Shown: positions 53,288-62,254, numbered from the stretch's first letter. The stretch: 64,000 nucleotides of DNA from Neobacillus mesonae (GCF_001636315.1 NZ_KV440949.1:4978084-5042083); one strand, 5' to 3'. The notes: a model not told the origin generated them from the letters alone. Numbers and translations are program-made.

Positions 53288-54366
53288 TGAGATACAAAAA
53301 ATTCCCCATCCTATTACTTTCGCTTGCCTTGGTTATATTAATCATTTTTCCGGCACATGCTGAGCAGAAACAAGCCTATACGGAGCGGGTCTTCGTCTCC
53401 GGTTATGGAGAGGTTACTGTTATTGATCCTGCTGTCCCGAAAGTTGTGGCAAGTATAAAAGTCGATGGTCCGGTAAGGGATATGAGTTTTACAAAGGATG
53501 GAAAGATGGCGGTTGTTAATGCGAATGATCGCAAGACATTGTATGTGATTGATACGGTCGAAAACAAGGTAATTGACTCCATTACCTTAACAGGAAGAAC
53601 CGATAAAGGACTGCTTGACAGACGTATTTGGGGTGCCGCGATTTCACCAGATGGTTCAAAGGCTTATGCTTTTGTGACACAGGGTGAAAAACAAAAAAAT
53701 ATTTTCAAGTCGCTGCCCACAAAAATATTGGAAATTGATCTAAAAACGAAGGAAGTAACAAGAGATATTGAGGCGCCATATGGGGTCCATGTTCTCCAAT
53801 TTAAAGAAAATGATCCAAATACCATCTTTGTCTGGGGCTATGACCTCTACACACTTGATTTGAAAAATTGGAAGATTTCTTTAAAGAAGGGAATCAAAAA
53901 TTCTAAAAACCCTGAAAAAGAAGGCGTTGGCGGATTCCTATTGTTATTCCCGCGTGGACATGAAAATGGGTTTAACTCTTTTCCAATTATAAAGTCTTAT
54001 CCTGATGGCAGAGTGACTGAAGGCATAATGTGGATGAACATGAATACTGGAAAAGTGAAAAGTGTTGAATTTGACCAGGAACCTGTCGGCATGTTCTCAG
54101 CAGTGATTGATAAAGCCGAAACAACAGGCTATGTCATATTGAACGACTGGTACAAAGTAGATTTAAAAACAGGAAAGGTGTTAAAAAAATCCAAACCCCC
54201 GACGGGAAGTATCTATGGGATAAATACAAGTACTGATGAGAAAAAATTATACCTTGCAGCTGCAGGAAATCATTTTGTGGTGGCAGATCGGGAATTGAAT
54301 ATTGAAAAAATAATAGAATTACCGACAGATGGTTTTGATTTACGAGTTGTAAGAATCCAGAAGTAA
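53287..54366 (+). CDS. qhpB: Quinohemoprotein amine dehydrogenase beta subunit
   Basis: About 359 residues with a Sec signal peptide (MRYKKFPILLLSLALVILII, cut after PAHA) and a seven-bladed propeller of YVTN/amine dehydrogenase type (VFVSGYGEVTVIDPAVPKVV, AVVNANDRKTLYVIDTVENK). ATG 53287 shares its A with the qhpD TGA stop; GAGGTG lies upstream inside qhpD. The beta propeller holds the gamma subunit against the alpha subunit in the mature enzyme. Confidence 0.9.
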   Translation: MRYKKFPILLLSLALVILIIFPAHAEQKQAYTERVFVSGYGEVTVIDPAVPKVVASIKVDGPVRDMSFTKDGKMAVVNANDRKTLYVIDTVENKVIDSITLTGRTDKGLLDRRIWGAAISPDGSKAYAFVTQGEKQKNIFKSLPTKILEIDLKTKEVTRDIEAPYGVHVLQFKENDPNTIFVWGYDLYTLDLKNWKISLKKGIKNSKNPEKEGVGGFLLLFPRGHENGFNSFPIIKSYPDGRVTEGIMWMNMNTGKVKSVEFDQEPVGMFSAVIDKAETTGYVILNDWYKVDLKTGKVLKKSKPPTGSIYGINTSTDEKKLYLAAAGNHFVVADRELNIEKIIELPTDGFDLRVVRIQK

Positions 54367-54371
54367 ATGGT

Positions 54372-54400
54372 AGGGGAGGAGGCTCCCCTGCTGATTTTTT
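54372..54400 (+). terminator. Hairpin with T-run between qhpB and the maturation genes
   Basis: AGGGGAG and CTCCCCT (extendable to GT...GC) around a GAGG loop, then GCTGATTTTTT. Probably a partial terminator lowering expression of the downstream genes relative to the subunits. Confidence 0.65.
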
Positions 54401-54455
54401 ATCTATTACACATAAAGATTAGAATTAAGCAATTAAATAGAAACGAGGTGTTTAG

Positions 54456-55394
54456 GTGACGGAGTTTGCAATTGCAGTACAATCTATAAATGAAATTATC
54501 AATATTAAAGAGCCCTGGAATAGTTTACCCCAATTAAATCAAGTAGAACAAGAAATGCAGCAATTATTTTTTGAGGAATGGGAAAAGGTTTTTTCTAAAT
54601 ATAAGAAACCAACAAGAATATATTTTGGTTCGGAATTTTGCCAGTATCGTTTAATGCCATTATCAGTCGTTAAAAGAGCACTTGATTATTGTTGGACAAA
54701 TGGTTTTGAATTTACGTTTGCCACCCCTTATGTCCATGGTGCTAAATACGAAAAATTAGTAGAAATTCTTTTCTTTTTAAATAAAACAGCTGAAGAAACC
54801 GGTAAAACGATTGAGGTTGTGGTGAATGACTGGGGCATTTTCCATATTACACAAAAAAAACATCCGCATTTGAAGATAGCGGTTGGCCGCCTATTAAATA
54901 AAAACATACGCGATCCTCGGGTTGCAAATTTTTATAATGACGAAAGAGCACCGGAAAAAGGCAAACAATTTTTTAAACAATCTGGATTATTGTCCCAAAA
55001 TTTTAGTAAGTTTTTAAGTAAGGGCAATCTTGCTTCCATAGAATTTGATGAACTAATTCAAGGGTATGAGTGGCCTGATGAAGTAGAAAACTCGTATACA
55101 ACTACCTTCCATTATCCATTTGGGACGGTTGCCAGCGGCAGCGCCTGTATGGTTGGCTTTATGGATTCTGAAAAAAAAGATAAGTTCCGCGGGGACCCTA
55201 ACTGTACACAGCAATGCCAAAAATATGTCTTTGAGTTGAAAAACAGAATGATTCCTGAAATGGATACCGGAATTTATCAAAAAGGGAATACAGCGTTTTA
55301 TACGTATAAAAAAGAGATGATTCAAAAGGGATTGCAGCAAATTAATGAAATGAAGAATAGCAGGGTTGTTTATAGTTTGCGAATACCTGTTTAA
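54456..55394 (+). CDS. U32-family protein, UbiV-like, in the QHNDH operon
   Basis: The 312-residue protein from GTG 54456 resembles UbiV. Visible parallels are RIYFGSEFCQYR (UbiV has VIYLGEAVCSKR around its first cluster Cys) and the C-terminal Cys pattern Cys231, then Cys250-x3-Cys254 followed by QKY (UbiV has Cys-x12-Cys-x3-Cys-IKY). Cys62 would be the fourth ligand. UbiU/UbiV are U32 proteins with [4Fe-4S] clusters that hydroxylate the ubiquinone ring without O2. No protease catalytic motif is seen. In this operon I infer a hydroxylase partner role in CTQ formation. Confidence 0.85.
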   Translation: MTEFAIAVQSINEIINIKEPWNSLPQLNQVEQEMQQLFFEEWEKVFSKYKKPTRIYFGSEFCQYRLMPLSVVKRALDYCWTNGFEFTFATPYVHGAKYEKLVEILFFLNKTAEETGKTIEVVVNDWGIFHITQKKHPHLKIAVGRLLNKNIRDPRVANFYNDERAPEKGKQFFKQSGLLSQNFSKFLSKGNLASIEFDELIQGYEWPDEVENSYTTTFHYPFGTVASGSACMVGFMDSEKKDKFRGDPNCTQQCQKYVFELKNRMIPEMDTGIYQKGNTAFYTYKKEMIQKGLQQINEMKNSRVVYSLRIPV

Positions 55395-55412
55395 AAGAAA
55401 GGGGAGAGAAAC

Positions 55413-56408
55413 ATGAATATTTTGGCTCCATTGGGTGCTTACAGTGAGGTTGAAATGCTGGCAGAAAACGGGGCGAATGAATTCTACTGCGGAATCACAC
55501 CGACAGAATGGATTGATCGATATTCACCAGGTGTTTGGCTAAACCGCCGCAATCCGTATGCGGGCTTTCCTTCTTTTCAAGAGTTAAAAAAAGCGGTGGA
55601 AGCTTCTCATTCATACGGCATACCTGTATTTGTGACATTAAATGCCCCTTATTATATCGATGATCAATACCCGCTCTTGCTTGACTTGGTGAAATATTGT
55701 TCAAGGGAAATTGGCGTTGATGCTTTCATTATCAGTGATATCGGACTAATGACGGCTGTTAAGGAACAAATTCCTGATGCCAAAATTCATGTCAGCAGTC
55801 TAGCAGCTTCGATGAACGAAGGAAGTATTGAGCTCTATAAAGAAATAGGTGTGGACCGGATTGTATTGCCGCGTTCTGTGCAGCTTGATGAAATAACTGC
55901 CTTAAAAAAAGCAGCGGGTGAGATTGAAATCGAAGTTTTTTTATTAAATGATGGCTGTGTCTATGAAGAAAGCTTTTGTATGACGACCCATAACAGGGTA
56001 AGTGCTTTTTGTTCGCAGATACAATGGGATTATCAATATTTTTCTGCGAATGGAAACAAACAAATAAAAGACCTAGAAAAAGATAAATTAGATGCGCAAA
56101 TCAATGATTATCGGGAATATGTGTGGTTTGTTAATGATTGTGGCGGCAAGGTCGCCAATGATGGCTTACCGTTGGGACCATGCGGCTTGTGTGCTCTTCC
56201 TAAATTAAAGGAAGCGGGTGTGGATTCCCTGAAAATTGTCGGCAGGGAAGGGGCTGCATACCGGAAAATTGCTAGCGTGCAAATGGTAAAGGCTGTGATA
56301 GCTAAGATGGAGTTAACCAAGAATCAGTCTAAGGTGATCGAAGCGTGCAAAGAAATTAGGAATCAGCCGCAATTTTGTGAATCCGGTTTAATGTGCTATT
56401 ACCGATAG
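55413..56408 (+). CDS. U32-family protein, UbiU-like, in the QHNDH operon
   Basis: The 331-residue protein has the U32 core (LAPLGAYSEVEMLAENGANE, VFVTLNAPYYIDD, AFIISDIGLMTAVKE, IHVSSLAASMNEGSIELYKE, VDRIVLPRSVQLDEI). The cluster cysteines are Cys182-x6-Cys189 (UbiU: Cys169-x6-Cys176), Cys200, and Cys257/Cys260, followed by SLKIVGREGAAYRKIASVQM, which parallels UbiU SVKIEGRQRSPAYVSQV. It starts 18 bases after the UbiV-like gene. Together they should form a heterodimer with two [4Fe-4S] clusters. Predicted role: O2-independent hydroxylation of the gamma-subunit Trp, in place of QhpG. Confidence 0.87.
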   Translation: MNILAPLGAYSEVEMLAENGANEFYCGITPTEWIDRYSPGVWLNRRNPYAGFPSFQELKKAVEASHSYGIPVFVTLNAPYYIDDQYPLLLDLVKYCSREIGVDAFIISDIGLMTAVKEQIPDAKIHVSSLAASMNEGSIELYKEIGVDRIVLPRSVQLDEITALKKAAGEIEIEVFLLNDGCVYEESFCMTTHNRVSAFCSQIQWDYQYFSANGNKQIKDLEKDKLDAQINDYREYVWFVNDCGGKVANDGLPLGPCGLCALPKLKEAGVDSLKIVGREGAAYRKIASVQMVKAVIAKMELTKNQSKVIEACKEIRNQPQFCESGLMCYYR

Positions 56409-56416
56409 GTGATTAA

Positions 56417-58093
56417 ATGGAATTAAAACTTGTGAAGTTTATAATACCGTATTGGCGACGTTTGCTGCTCGTTTTGCTATTAAGCATTGTTGGAACTGTT
56501 CTCTTTATCCTTCAGCCGCTTATTGGCAAATTTATTATTGATGAAGTATTTGTGCAGAAGCAATATCCGTTCGAAAGAGCACTTGGAATAGCTGTATTGC
56601 TGCTTTTTTCAACTTATCTTATTTCTGCTATAACTAGATTTATTTATATGAAAACTAGCCTTCAAATGGTTACTCTTATGCGGACTGAATTTTATCATCA
56701 TTTATTAAATTTACCGATACAATTATTTCGAAAAAGAAGAATTGGAGATTTAACTACCCGTCTAAATGAAGATATTAGCGAAATACAGCGTTTATATACA
56801 GATATTATTTTGCAAATTATTAATCTGTGCCTCACTTTATTATTCAGTTTAATTGTATTATTTCTATTTGACTGGATGATGACACTTTTTTGTATGATTT
56901 TGATGCCGATTTTGCTTTGGGGTACTCACAAATTCAGAAATTTATTATTCAAGGAAAACCTAGAAATGAAAGAAATCGGTTCAAGGATTCAAAGCTTTTT
57001 ATTTGAGTCACTATCATCGATGAAATTTATTCGATCAGGAAGCTATAATCCTTGGATGCAAAATAAATATACGAGCCTCCTTGAAAGTGGGAATAAGCAA
57101 TCGATTAAATTAGCCGTTATCAATACATGTGCACAAAGTGTACCGCAATTCATGATTTGGTTTTCGACCATAACTCTTGTGTGGTTTTTAGGGATAAAGG
57201 TATTGGAAGGTTCATTAACACTCGGAGCATTATTAGCATTTACCGCATACCAGGCAAATTTATATAGTTCCGTACAAGGGTTTGCCCAGGTCTACATCCG
57301 TATTCAATCTGGAAAGGCAGCAGTTAATAGAATCAATGAATTTTTTAGCATTCCAAAAGAAACCGATGGAAATGGGGAAATATCTGCCTTTCATTCTATC
57401 ATTGACTTGAAAGGGATCCATTTTTCCTATGATAATTCCAAAAGAATTCTTGAAAACCTATCGTTCTCTATTGAAAAAGGGGAGAAAATAGCCATAATTG
57501 GCGAGAGCGGATCTGGAAAAAGTACTTTAGTCTCTTTATTAGCAAGAATTTATCGTCCTACCCAAGGTACTATTTATTGTGATGGTGTTGATATACAAAT
57601 GGTCAAAAAGGAAAGCTGGCATAAACAAATTTGTTTTGTCTCTCATGATGATCCGATTTGGTTTGGGACAATCGAGGAATTTCTCCAGTCTGGGAAAAAG
57701 AAGTTCTCACTAATGGAAATGGAAAAGGCTCTAATGGATGTAGATTTATGGAATACAATAAAACAACTTCCTGGTATGCTAAAGGCCGAACTCAGTGAAC
57801 GGGGTGTGAATTTGTCGGCAGGTCAAAAGCAAAGGCTGCTTTTAGCTCGGGCCATTTTACTTAACCCTGAAATTCTTGTCCTTGATGAGGCCACATGTCA
57901 TCTTGACTCAGTAGCGGAACAACAAATTTTTAAGATTTTACAAGATAAAATGACTGATAAAACAATTATTGTTATAACGCACCGTCTACAAAATATTGGC
58001 TGGGTAAATCAAGTAGTGCGAATGGATCAAGGACAGATTGTTTATGAGGAGGGAGTCTTTGCAAATGGGAGGCTGGCGAAGATGTCAAACTAA
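56417..58093 (+). CDS. qhpF: ABC exporter of the QHNDH gamma subunit
   Basis: The 558-residue half transporter has six N-terminal membrane helices (ABC type I exporter fold) and a nucleotide-binding domain with Walker A GESGSGKST, Q-loop region FVSHDDP (His rather than Gln), signature LSAGQKQR, Walker B ILVLDEAT and the switch VITHRL. It most resembles peptide/lipid exporters. In Paracoccus, QhpF exports the crosslinked gamma subunit. The start is 9 bases after the UbiU-like stop. Confidence 0.9.
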   Translation: MELKLVKFIIPYWRRLLLVLLLSIVGTVLFILQPLIGKFIIDEVFVQKQYPFERALGIAVLLLFSTYLISAITRFIYMKTSLQMVTLMRTEFYHHLLNLPIQLFRKRRIGDLTTRLNEDISEIQRLYTDIILQIINLCLTLLFSLIVLFLFDWMMTLFCMILMPILLWGTHKFRNLLFKENLEMKEIGSRIQSFLFESLSSMKFIRSGSYNPWMQNKYTSLLESGNKQSIKLAVINTCAQSVPQFMIWFSTITLVWFLGIKVLEGSLTLGALLAFTAYQANLYSSVQGFAQVYIRIQSGKAAVNRINEFFSIPKETDGNGEISAFHSIIDLKGIHFSYDNSKRILENLSFSIEKGEKIAIIGESGSGKSTLVSLLARIYRPTQGTIYCDGVDIQMVKKESWHKQICFVSHDDPIWFGTIEEFLQSGKKKFSLMEMEKALMDVDLWNTIKQLPGMLKAELSERGVNLSAGQKQRLLLARAILLNPEILVLDEATCHLDSVAEQQIFKILQDKMTDKTIIVITHRLQNIGWVNQVVRMDQGQIVYEEGVFANGRLAKMSN

Positions 58094-58796
58094 CAAGGAT
58101 TTAGGAATTGGTAAGGGGATTAAAATTGCTCATGTTGATAGTGGAATTAATCGATGGCATCCCCATATTAACAATGTTGCAGGCGGGATTGCTTTGAAGG
58201 TTACGCGGGAAGGCAAGATTGAACTAAGTAATGACATCACAGATCGTTTAGGGCATGGTACTGCTGTAGCAGGTGTTTTTTCGGAACAGGTTCCTGAAGC
58301 TCAAGTGTGGGCAGTTAAAGTTTTTGATCAAGAACTCTTTACTCATATCGAGGTTTTGTGCGCAGCTATGGAATGGTGTATACAGCAAGAAATGGATATT
58401 ATCAATTTAAGTTTAAGTGTAAAAAAAGATATAAAAGCTTTTCAGGAAATTTGCGAGGAAGTAGAAAAGGCGGGAATTATTATTGTGTCTTCGTGTGATA
58501 AAAGACGTGGATTAAAGTGGCCGGGAAGTTATCAATCGGTATTTGGTGTTGAAACGGGAGAATTAGCCCGACCGGATTTATGTTTTTATAATCCTGATGA
58601 AGAAATTTCATTTCAGGCTTATGGATTGCCACGACAGCTTGAAGGACCAATGCAGAAATATAATTTGAATGGCCATAGTTTTGCAGCTGCCTATGTTTCA
58701 TCTTATATTGCAAAAATAAAGGAGAAATATGAGGTTAAATCAAAGAATGAAATAATGATGAAGTTAAAAGAAATTTGTTTAGAAGAAGTTCTATAA
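58065..58796 (+). CDS. qhpE: Cytosolic subtilisin-like leader protease
   Basis: The 243-residue S8 protease from ATG 58065 (9 bases after GAGGAGGG) overlaps the qhpF 3' end by 29 bases. Catalytic residues: Asp in IAHVDSGINRWHP, His in RLGHGTAVAGVF, Ser in LNGHSFAAAYVSS (GHSFAA replaces the usual GTSxA). No signal peptide or propeptide, as for QhpE, which works in the cytosol and removes the gamma-subunit leader before export. This fits its place as the last gene of the operon, before a strong terminator. Confidence 0.9.
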   Translation: MGGWRRCQTNKDLGIGKGIKIAHVDSGINRWHPHINNVAGGIALKVTREGKIELSNDITDRLGHGTAVAGVFSEQVPEAQVWAVKVFDQELFTHIEVLCAAMEWCIQQEMDIINLSLSVKKDIKAFQEICEEVEKAGIIIVSSCDKRRGLKWPGSYQSVFGVETGELARPDLCFYNPDEEISFQAYGLPRQLEGPMQKYNLNGHSFAAAYVSSYIAKIKEKYEVKSKNEIMMKLKEICLEEVL

Positions 58797-58866
58797 GATA
58801 TAATTGTCTGAAAAGAATGATAACCATTGGGCCTCTGAAGATAAAATTAAATAGGAAAAATCATTC

Positions 58867-58900
58867 AAAAAAAGCATCGAAATGATTCGATGCTTTTTTT
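58867..58900. terminator. Bidirectional terminator after the QHNDH operon
   Basis: AAAAAAAGCATCGAA, loop ATGA, TTCGATGCTTTTTTT: perfect and U-flanked on both strands. Confidence 0.92.
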
Positions 58901-58911
58901 GAATACCATCC

Positions 58912-59301
58912 TTAACCTTCGACCAATACTAAATAATACTTTTCTTCCCCATTGTATTCAACAATTAAAATACCTGGTTTTTCTTTAGCGGAATAAATTT
59001 TTGTCCCAATAGGTAATTTGTTTGCCATACCGTTTTTAAATGATTTAGGATTTCCATTTGTAAAGGGTTCTGTAATCTCTCCAACCAGATCACCCTTGGT
59101 AAGTTCTAACTCATTTACCCAATCAATATTCGTTGTATAAATTAATCCTTCCCATTGAAAAATATTGGCGTTTTTATTGAGACGCAGTACTTCTTCTGCA
59201 TCTGGATTTTTCGAAACTGCGCTTTCGGTGTCGAAACCAACACAACCTACTAAATAGAAGAAAGATCCCATAAGAGTGAGGCTTAACATAAATTTTTTCA
59301 T
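58912..59301 (-). CDS. Small lipoprotein of unknown function
   Basis: About 129 residues starting at ATG 59301, 6 bases after GGAG. Lipoprotein signal with lipobox LVGC. The mature part is a small beta-rich domain (IFQWEGLIYTTNIDW, LTKGDLVGEI, PIGTKIYSA, ILIVEYNGEEKYYLVLV). Family not recognised. It follows the DUF6366 gene closely on the minus strand. Confidence 0.78.
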   Translation of the reverse strand: MKKFMLSLTLMGSFFYLVGCVGFDTESAVSKNPDAEEVLRLNKNANIFQWEGLIYTTNIDWVNELELTKGDLVGEITEPFTNGNPKSFKNGMANKLPIGTKIYSAKEKPGILIVEYNGEEKYYLVLVEG

Positions 59302-59312
59302 TTTGTACTCCA

Positions 59313-59507
59313 TTAATTAGTACATTGCGAAAGCATTAAAATGCCGCAAACAATTATGACTAAGGTTATTATTTTTGTCAAACAGCCGCCTTTAGCTAAT
59401 GCTCCTAAATCCCCAACCATTGAACGGTTAACTGAGTCTGAGAAGTTACTCATTGGATGTTTTTTATGTCCTTCTATCTGTCTTCTATCTTGGTCTTCTT
59501 TAGTCAT
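59313..59507 (-). CDS. DUF6366 family small membrane protein
   Basis: The 64-residue protein starts at ATG 59507 after AGGGGTGAC. Hydrophilic N-terminus, then KHPMSNFSDSVNRSMVGDLG, the conserved block of DUF6366, and one C-terminal membrane helix (TKIITLVIIVCGILMLSQC). Role unknown. It is upstream of the lipoprotein gene and probably in the same transcript. Confidence 0.75.
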   Translation of the reverse strand: MTKEDQDRRQIEGHKKHPMSNFSDSVNRSMVGDLGALAKGGCLTKIITLVIIVCGILMLSQCTN

Positions 59508-59759
59508 AAAGTCACCCCTAAAGTTTTTTCGTTCCTCCATAATTGTGCAAATAACTTCTTAGCTTTATATTTCAACTTATAATAGATTTTTCCTTTGAGC
59601 TGAATGGAAATTATTTTGCCATCAAACAGTAAAAACAGATCTCGCATTATAAGAATTGTGTTACGGTTAGATAAATGCCTTGAGAGGGGAATAGTGGAAA
59701 AAATAATTATGTGTTTCGGTAATCTTAAAGTCATGCGAAATTTTTGGGAGGTAATTTCA

Positions 59760-59876
59760 ATGTATGAACATAAATTTGTAAAAATTAAATTATCTACATT
59801 TAAACTTACTCCTGAGGAAGATTACCATCAAGTTGTTCATGAACACGAAAAAGAGGGTTGGGAGTTAGTAGGATAA
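59760..59876 (+). pseudogene. Truncated DUF4177 protein
   Basis: ATG 59760 follows GGGAGGT. The 38 residues (MYEHKFVKIKLSTFKLTPEE, then DYHQVVHEHEKEGWELVG) match the first two strands and helix of DUF4177, which normally runs to about 60 residues; here a stop follows GWELVG and no continuation is found downstream. Probably a truncated remnant. Confidence 0.6.
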
Positions 59877-60114
59877 ATCAAGATTAAGAAACCAATTAAT
59901 AGCGAACCAAAAATAATATCAAACAATACCAATTCCCCCAAATAAATTTTTGTATCATTTGATAATTTTACCATATGATAATGCTTTTTACCTATATATA
60001 TCCGAGTCAGCAGATTAATTTTTTGGGGGAATGAGTTATTTTGGACTCAAATATAAAATCAAATAGGGAGACGGACTCGCCCCCCTCGTTAAAAATATGC
60101 ACCTATAGTTATTT

Positions 60115-61119
60115 CTAAGATTTATAAAATTCATTTCGATCGATCGGTTGCGGGGGTTTTTCCATCCATCCTCGTTCAACTAAAATTTTTATTCCATCCC
60201 CGCCGAATCCCATAATCTCCGCCATGATAAGAGACCACTGGGCGGCTAAGTCCTTTCTCATTGTGATGGATAATGCATATCCAAGGGTAGAAATAGCAAT
60301 TTGGTTGGAAGAACAAATAAAAAATAGCATTAATTTTTCAGAAAAAGGAGACGTGGTTGAATTGGTCACCTCTAGATTCAATGGAAACCCAATAAAATTG
60401 TCATTTTCTCTTATCAATTTATTAAATGTATGTATTTGTTTTTCAGCAAGTTTTTTTCCTTTTAGGAAGTAATCCTTAATTTCTTTATCCTTCGTTACCT
60501 GTATTAATCCCATCAAAAGGATTAGGCCTATTGCATTTCTTTCAATACAACCATAGACTTCTCCGATTTCTAACGTGTTTAGCGGTCTTTTATCACCTAA
60601 TAAGGTATTAATTAATGATGGAAAATGTGAAACAAACTCCACATTTTCGGGGTAGACCATTTTTGGCGGCCTATCCATTAACCCTTTTGTAAGCATAAGA
60701 TTTAACGCTTCCTTATGCAATTGTGTTTCCCTATGTAAACAACTTTCAAAAAAACTATAAATATCCTGTCGGGAAACTTTTCCAAGAACATTTGCATAAT
60801 AAGGCATGACAACCTGACCACTACGATATACAAAACTTAATGCAAATAAATCGGTATAGAGCGCAGGTGCAGTTAAATCAACATCTTTGTCTGAAAATCC
60901 TACTGGGATTGGGATCTTTTCATTTGAAAAAATTGATTCAATTGTATTTATTTGTTTTTCAATCATATTTAACGTTTCTTCAGTTATCGCTTTGATGTCC
61001 GTATCCTGAAGATATTGATTAAAATGTCTGTAAAAGCACTGTGCTGCGGTCATTTCAATGTATGACGACCAGAGAACTGCTATTTCAGGAGTGGTGAGTT
61101 TAATATTACTTTCATTCAT
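60115..61119 (-). CDS. DUF3231 family protein
   Basis: The 334-residue protein has two copies of the DUF3231 helical domain. The first starts KLTTPEIAVLWSSYIEMTAA and contains GLMDRPPKMVYP; the second starts NLEVTNSTTSPFSEKLMLFF and contains GWMEKPPQPIDR. Each has a LWS/LMLF, H/Q and W/G-M-x-x-PP pattern. DUF3231 proteins resemble DinB/ferritin-like helical bundles and are frequent in Bacillus sporulators; role unknown. Confidence 0.9.
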   Translation of the reverse strand: MNESNIKLTTPEIAVLWSSYIEMTAAQCFYRHFNQYLQDTDIKAITEETLNMIEKQINTIESIFSNEKIPIPVGFSDKDVDLTAPALYTDLFALSFVYRSGQVVMPYYANVLGKVSRQDIYSFFESCLHRETQLHKEALNLMLTKGLMDRPPKMVYPENVEFVSHFPSLINTLLGDKRPLNTLEIGEVYGCIERNAIGLILLMGLIQVTKDKEIKDYFLKGKKLAEKQIHTFNKLIRENDNFIGFPLNLEVTNSTTSPFSEKLMLFFICSSNQIAISTLGYALSITMRKDLAAQWSLIMAEIMGFGGDGIKILVERGWMEKPPQPIDRNEFYKS

Positions 61120-61407
61120 TATTAGAAATTCCCTTTCCGCTTTTTCAATAGGATTGGAAAAAATAGTCGTTATTATTCGAAAGGAAAGAAAAAATCTCTA
61201 TTTTTTAAAGTCTATTTCATTATTTGCCATTCCTTATTTATTGGCTTGGCTTTTCAATATCACCATGAAAAATCAATATAAAAATATTGCTTAAACGGAC
61301 CAGTTTAATATTGAAGAAGGAGGAATATTTAGAGGATTTTGCCTTAATCAAATGCAAGGGAATGTAACTGGAGCAGTCTTTAGAATTAGGAGGGGAGATT
61401 CACCCGC

Positions 61408-61566
61408 CTGCGATCTAATTTTTGGAAAGTTGTTCAATTTCATGTTGAAAGTGATCTTTAAGAATCGGAAAAAATTAACCCTAAAGGACTTGCTGCCGTC
61501 AGCCGATTGGCAGGAAATAATTATGCGAAAATCGGAGAAATCCTTGAAATTGAAAGGCCGAAATAG
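61408..61566 (+). pseudogene. Remnant of a flavin reductase-like protein
   Basis: One frame reads RSNFWKVVQFHVESDL, a TAA stop, then ESEKINPKGLAAVSRLAGNN followed by YAKIGEILEIERPK and a stop at 61564. This is the conserved C-terminus of flavin reductase/flavoredoxin-like proteins with a former Tyr codon turned to TAA. The upstream part is gone. The rest of 61120-61400 is not coding. Confidence 0.72.
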
Positions 61567-61577
61567 TTTCTATAAGA

Positions 61578-61612
61578 ATCACTTGGAATATAATTCAAGC
61601 AAGTGGTTTTTA
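61578..61612 (+). terminator. Terminator of the lost flavin reductase gene
   Basis: ATCACTTG and CAAGTGGT (one T-G) around a 14-base loop, then TTTTATTT. It supports a former gene just upstream. Confidence 0.65.
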
Positions 61613-61664
61613 TTTGCAATCTTTTTCAATGTTTGACGTCTTATTTACAAAAGGGGGCGTTAAA

Positions 61665-62150
61665 ATGAAAGTAAGATTGATGTTAAATCTTTTTATGGTA
61701 TCAATGCTTCTTTGTGCTTGTAGTTTTGGGGAAAATCCGAAGGAACACATGGGTGAAATATATACCATTGCATTGGACTCGATTATGGAAAAAGATAAGG
61801 CTTTAAACAGTGATATGGAATTTATAGCAATTGATATGAGTAATTTTGAGGAGGTAAGTAAAAAGCAGGAAGAGGAAATTTTAAATTTTTTCAAAGCTAA
61901 ATATAAAGTGAATGTAATGGATGCCACGTTCGAGGAACTTAAGGAAAAAGGATATTATAATCCAGACACTTTAGCATTGGATGGTGTACTACTAAGAATT
62001 GAAAAAGTGGATTTTAAATTTAATCATAATGTTTTCTTTGAAGGTTCTAAATATAGGTCGGGGAAAGGTGCCATTGGTGTAGAAATTACGGTCCACTACA
62101 AAGACAGGGAGTGGAAAATCAAAGAATCAAAAAATACGTGGATAAGCTAA
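61665..62150 (+). CDS. Lipoprotein of unknown function
   Basis: About 161 residues from ATG 61665 after AAGGGGG. Lipoprotein signal MKVRLMLNLFMVSMLLCAC with lipobox LCAC. A helical then beta-rich domain follows (EIYTIALDSIMEKDKAL, VLLRIEKVDFKFNHNVFF, AIGVEITVHYKDREWKI). The pattern recalls Bacillus lipoproteins with periplasmic-binding-like small domains, but the family is not recognised. Confidence 0.75.
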   Translation: MKVRLMLNLFMVSMLLCACSFGENPKEHMGEIYTIALDSIMEKDKALNSDMEFIAIDMSNFEEVSKKQEEEILNFFKAKYKVNVMDATFEELKEKGYYNPDTLALDGVLLRIEKVDFKFNHNVFFEGSKYRSGKGAIGVEITVHYKDREWKIKESKNTWIS

Positions 62151-62183
62151 TTTACTTACTAATTGCCTTTCTTATAATCTAGA

Positions 62184-62213
62184 AAAAGAGGTGACGCATT
62201 GCACCTTTTCTGT
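62184..62213 (+). terminator. Probable terminator
   Basis: AAAAGAGGTG and CACCTTTTCT form a stem around ACGCATTG. It lies between convergent genes; the T-run is part of the stem. Confidence 0.55.
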
Positions 62214-62254
62214 GGTTAATTTCCCCTTAGATTTCAAATCGAAGCTGTTTGTTA

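Noticed and set aside
54456-56408. Collagenase-type U32 proteases processing the gamma subunit
   Set aside because: Their cysteine patterns match the UbiU/UbiV Fe-S type, and a dedicated subtilisin-like protease (QhpE) is already in the operon.
59604-59759. Longer N-terminal extension of the DUF4177 frame
   Set aside because: The family begins at MYEHKF, which has its own ribosome site at 59760.
61352-61636. 94-codon plus-strand frame
   Set aside because: It runs across the flavin reductase remnant and its terminator in the wrong frame.
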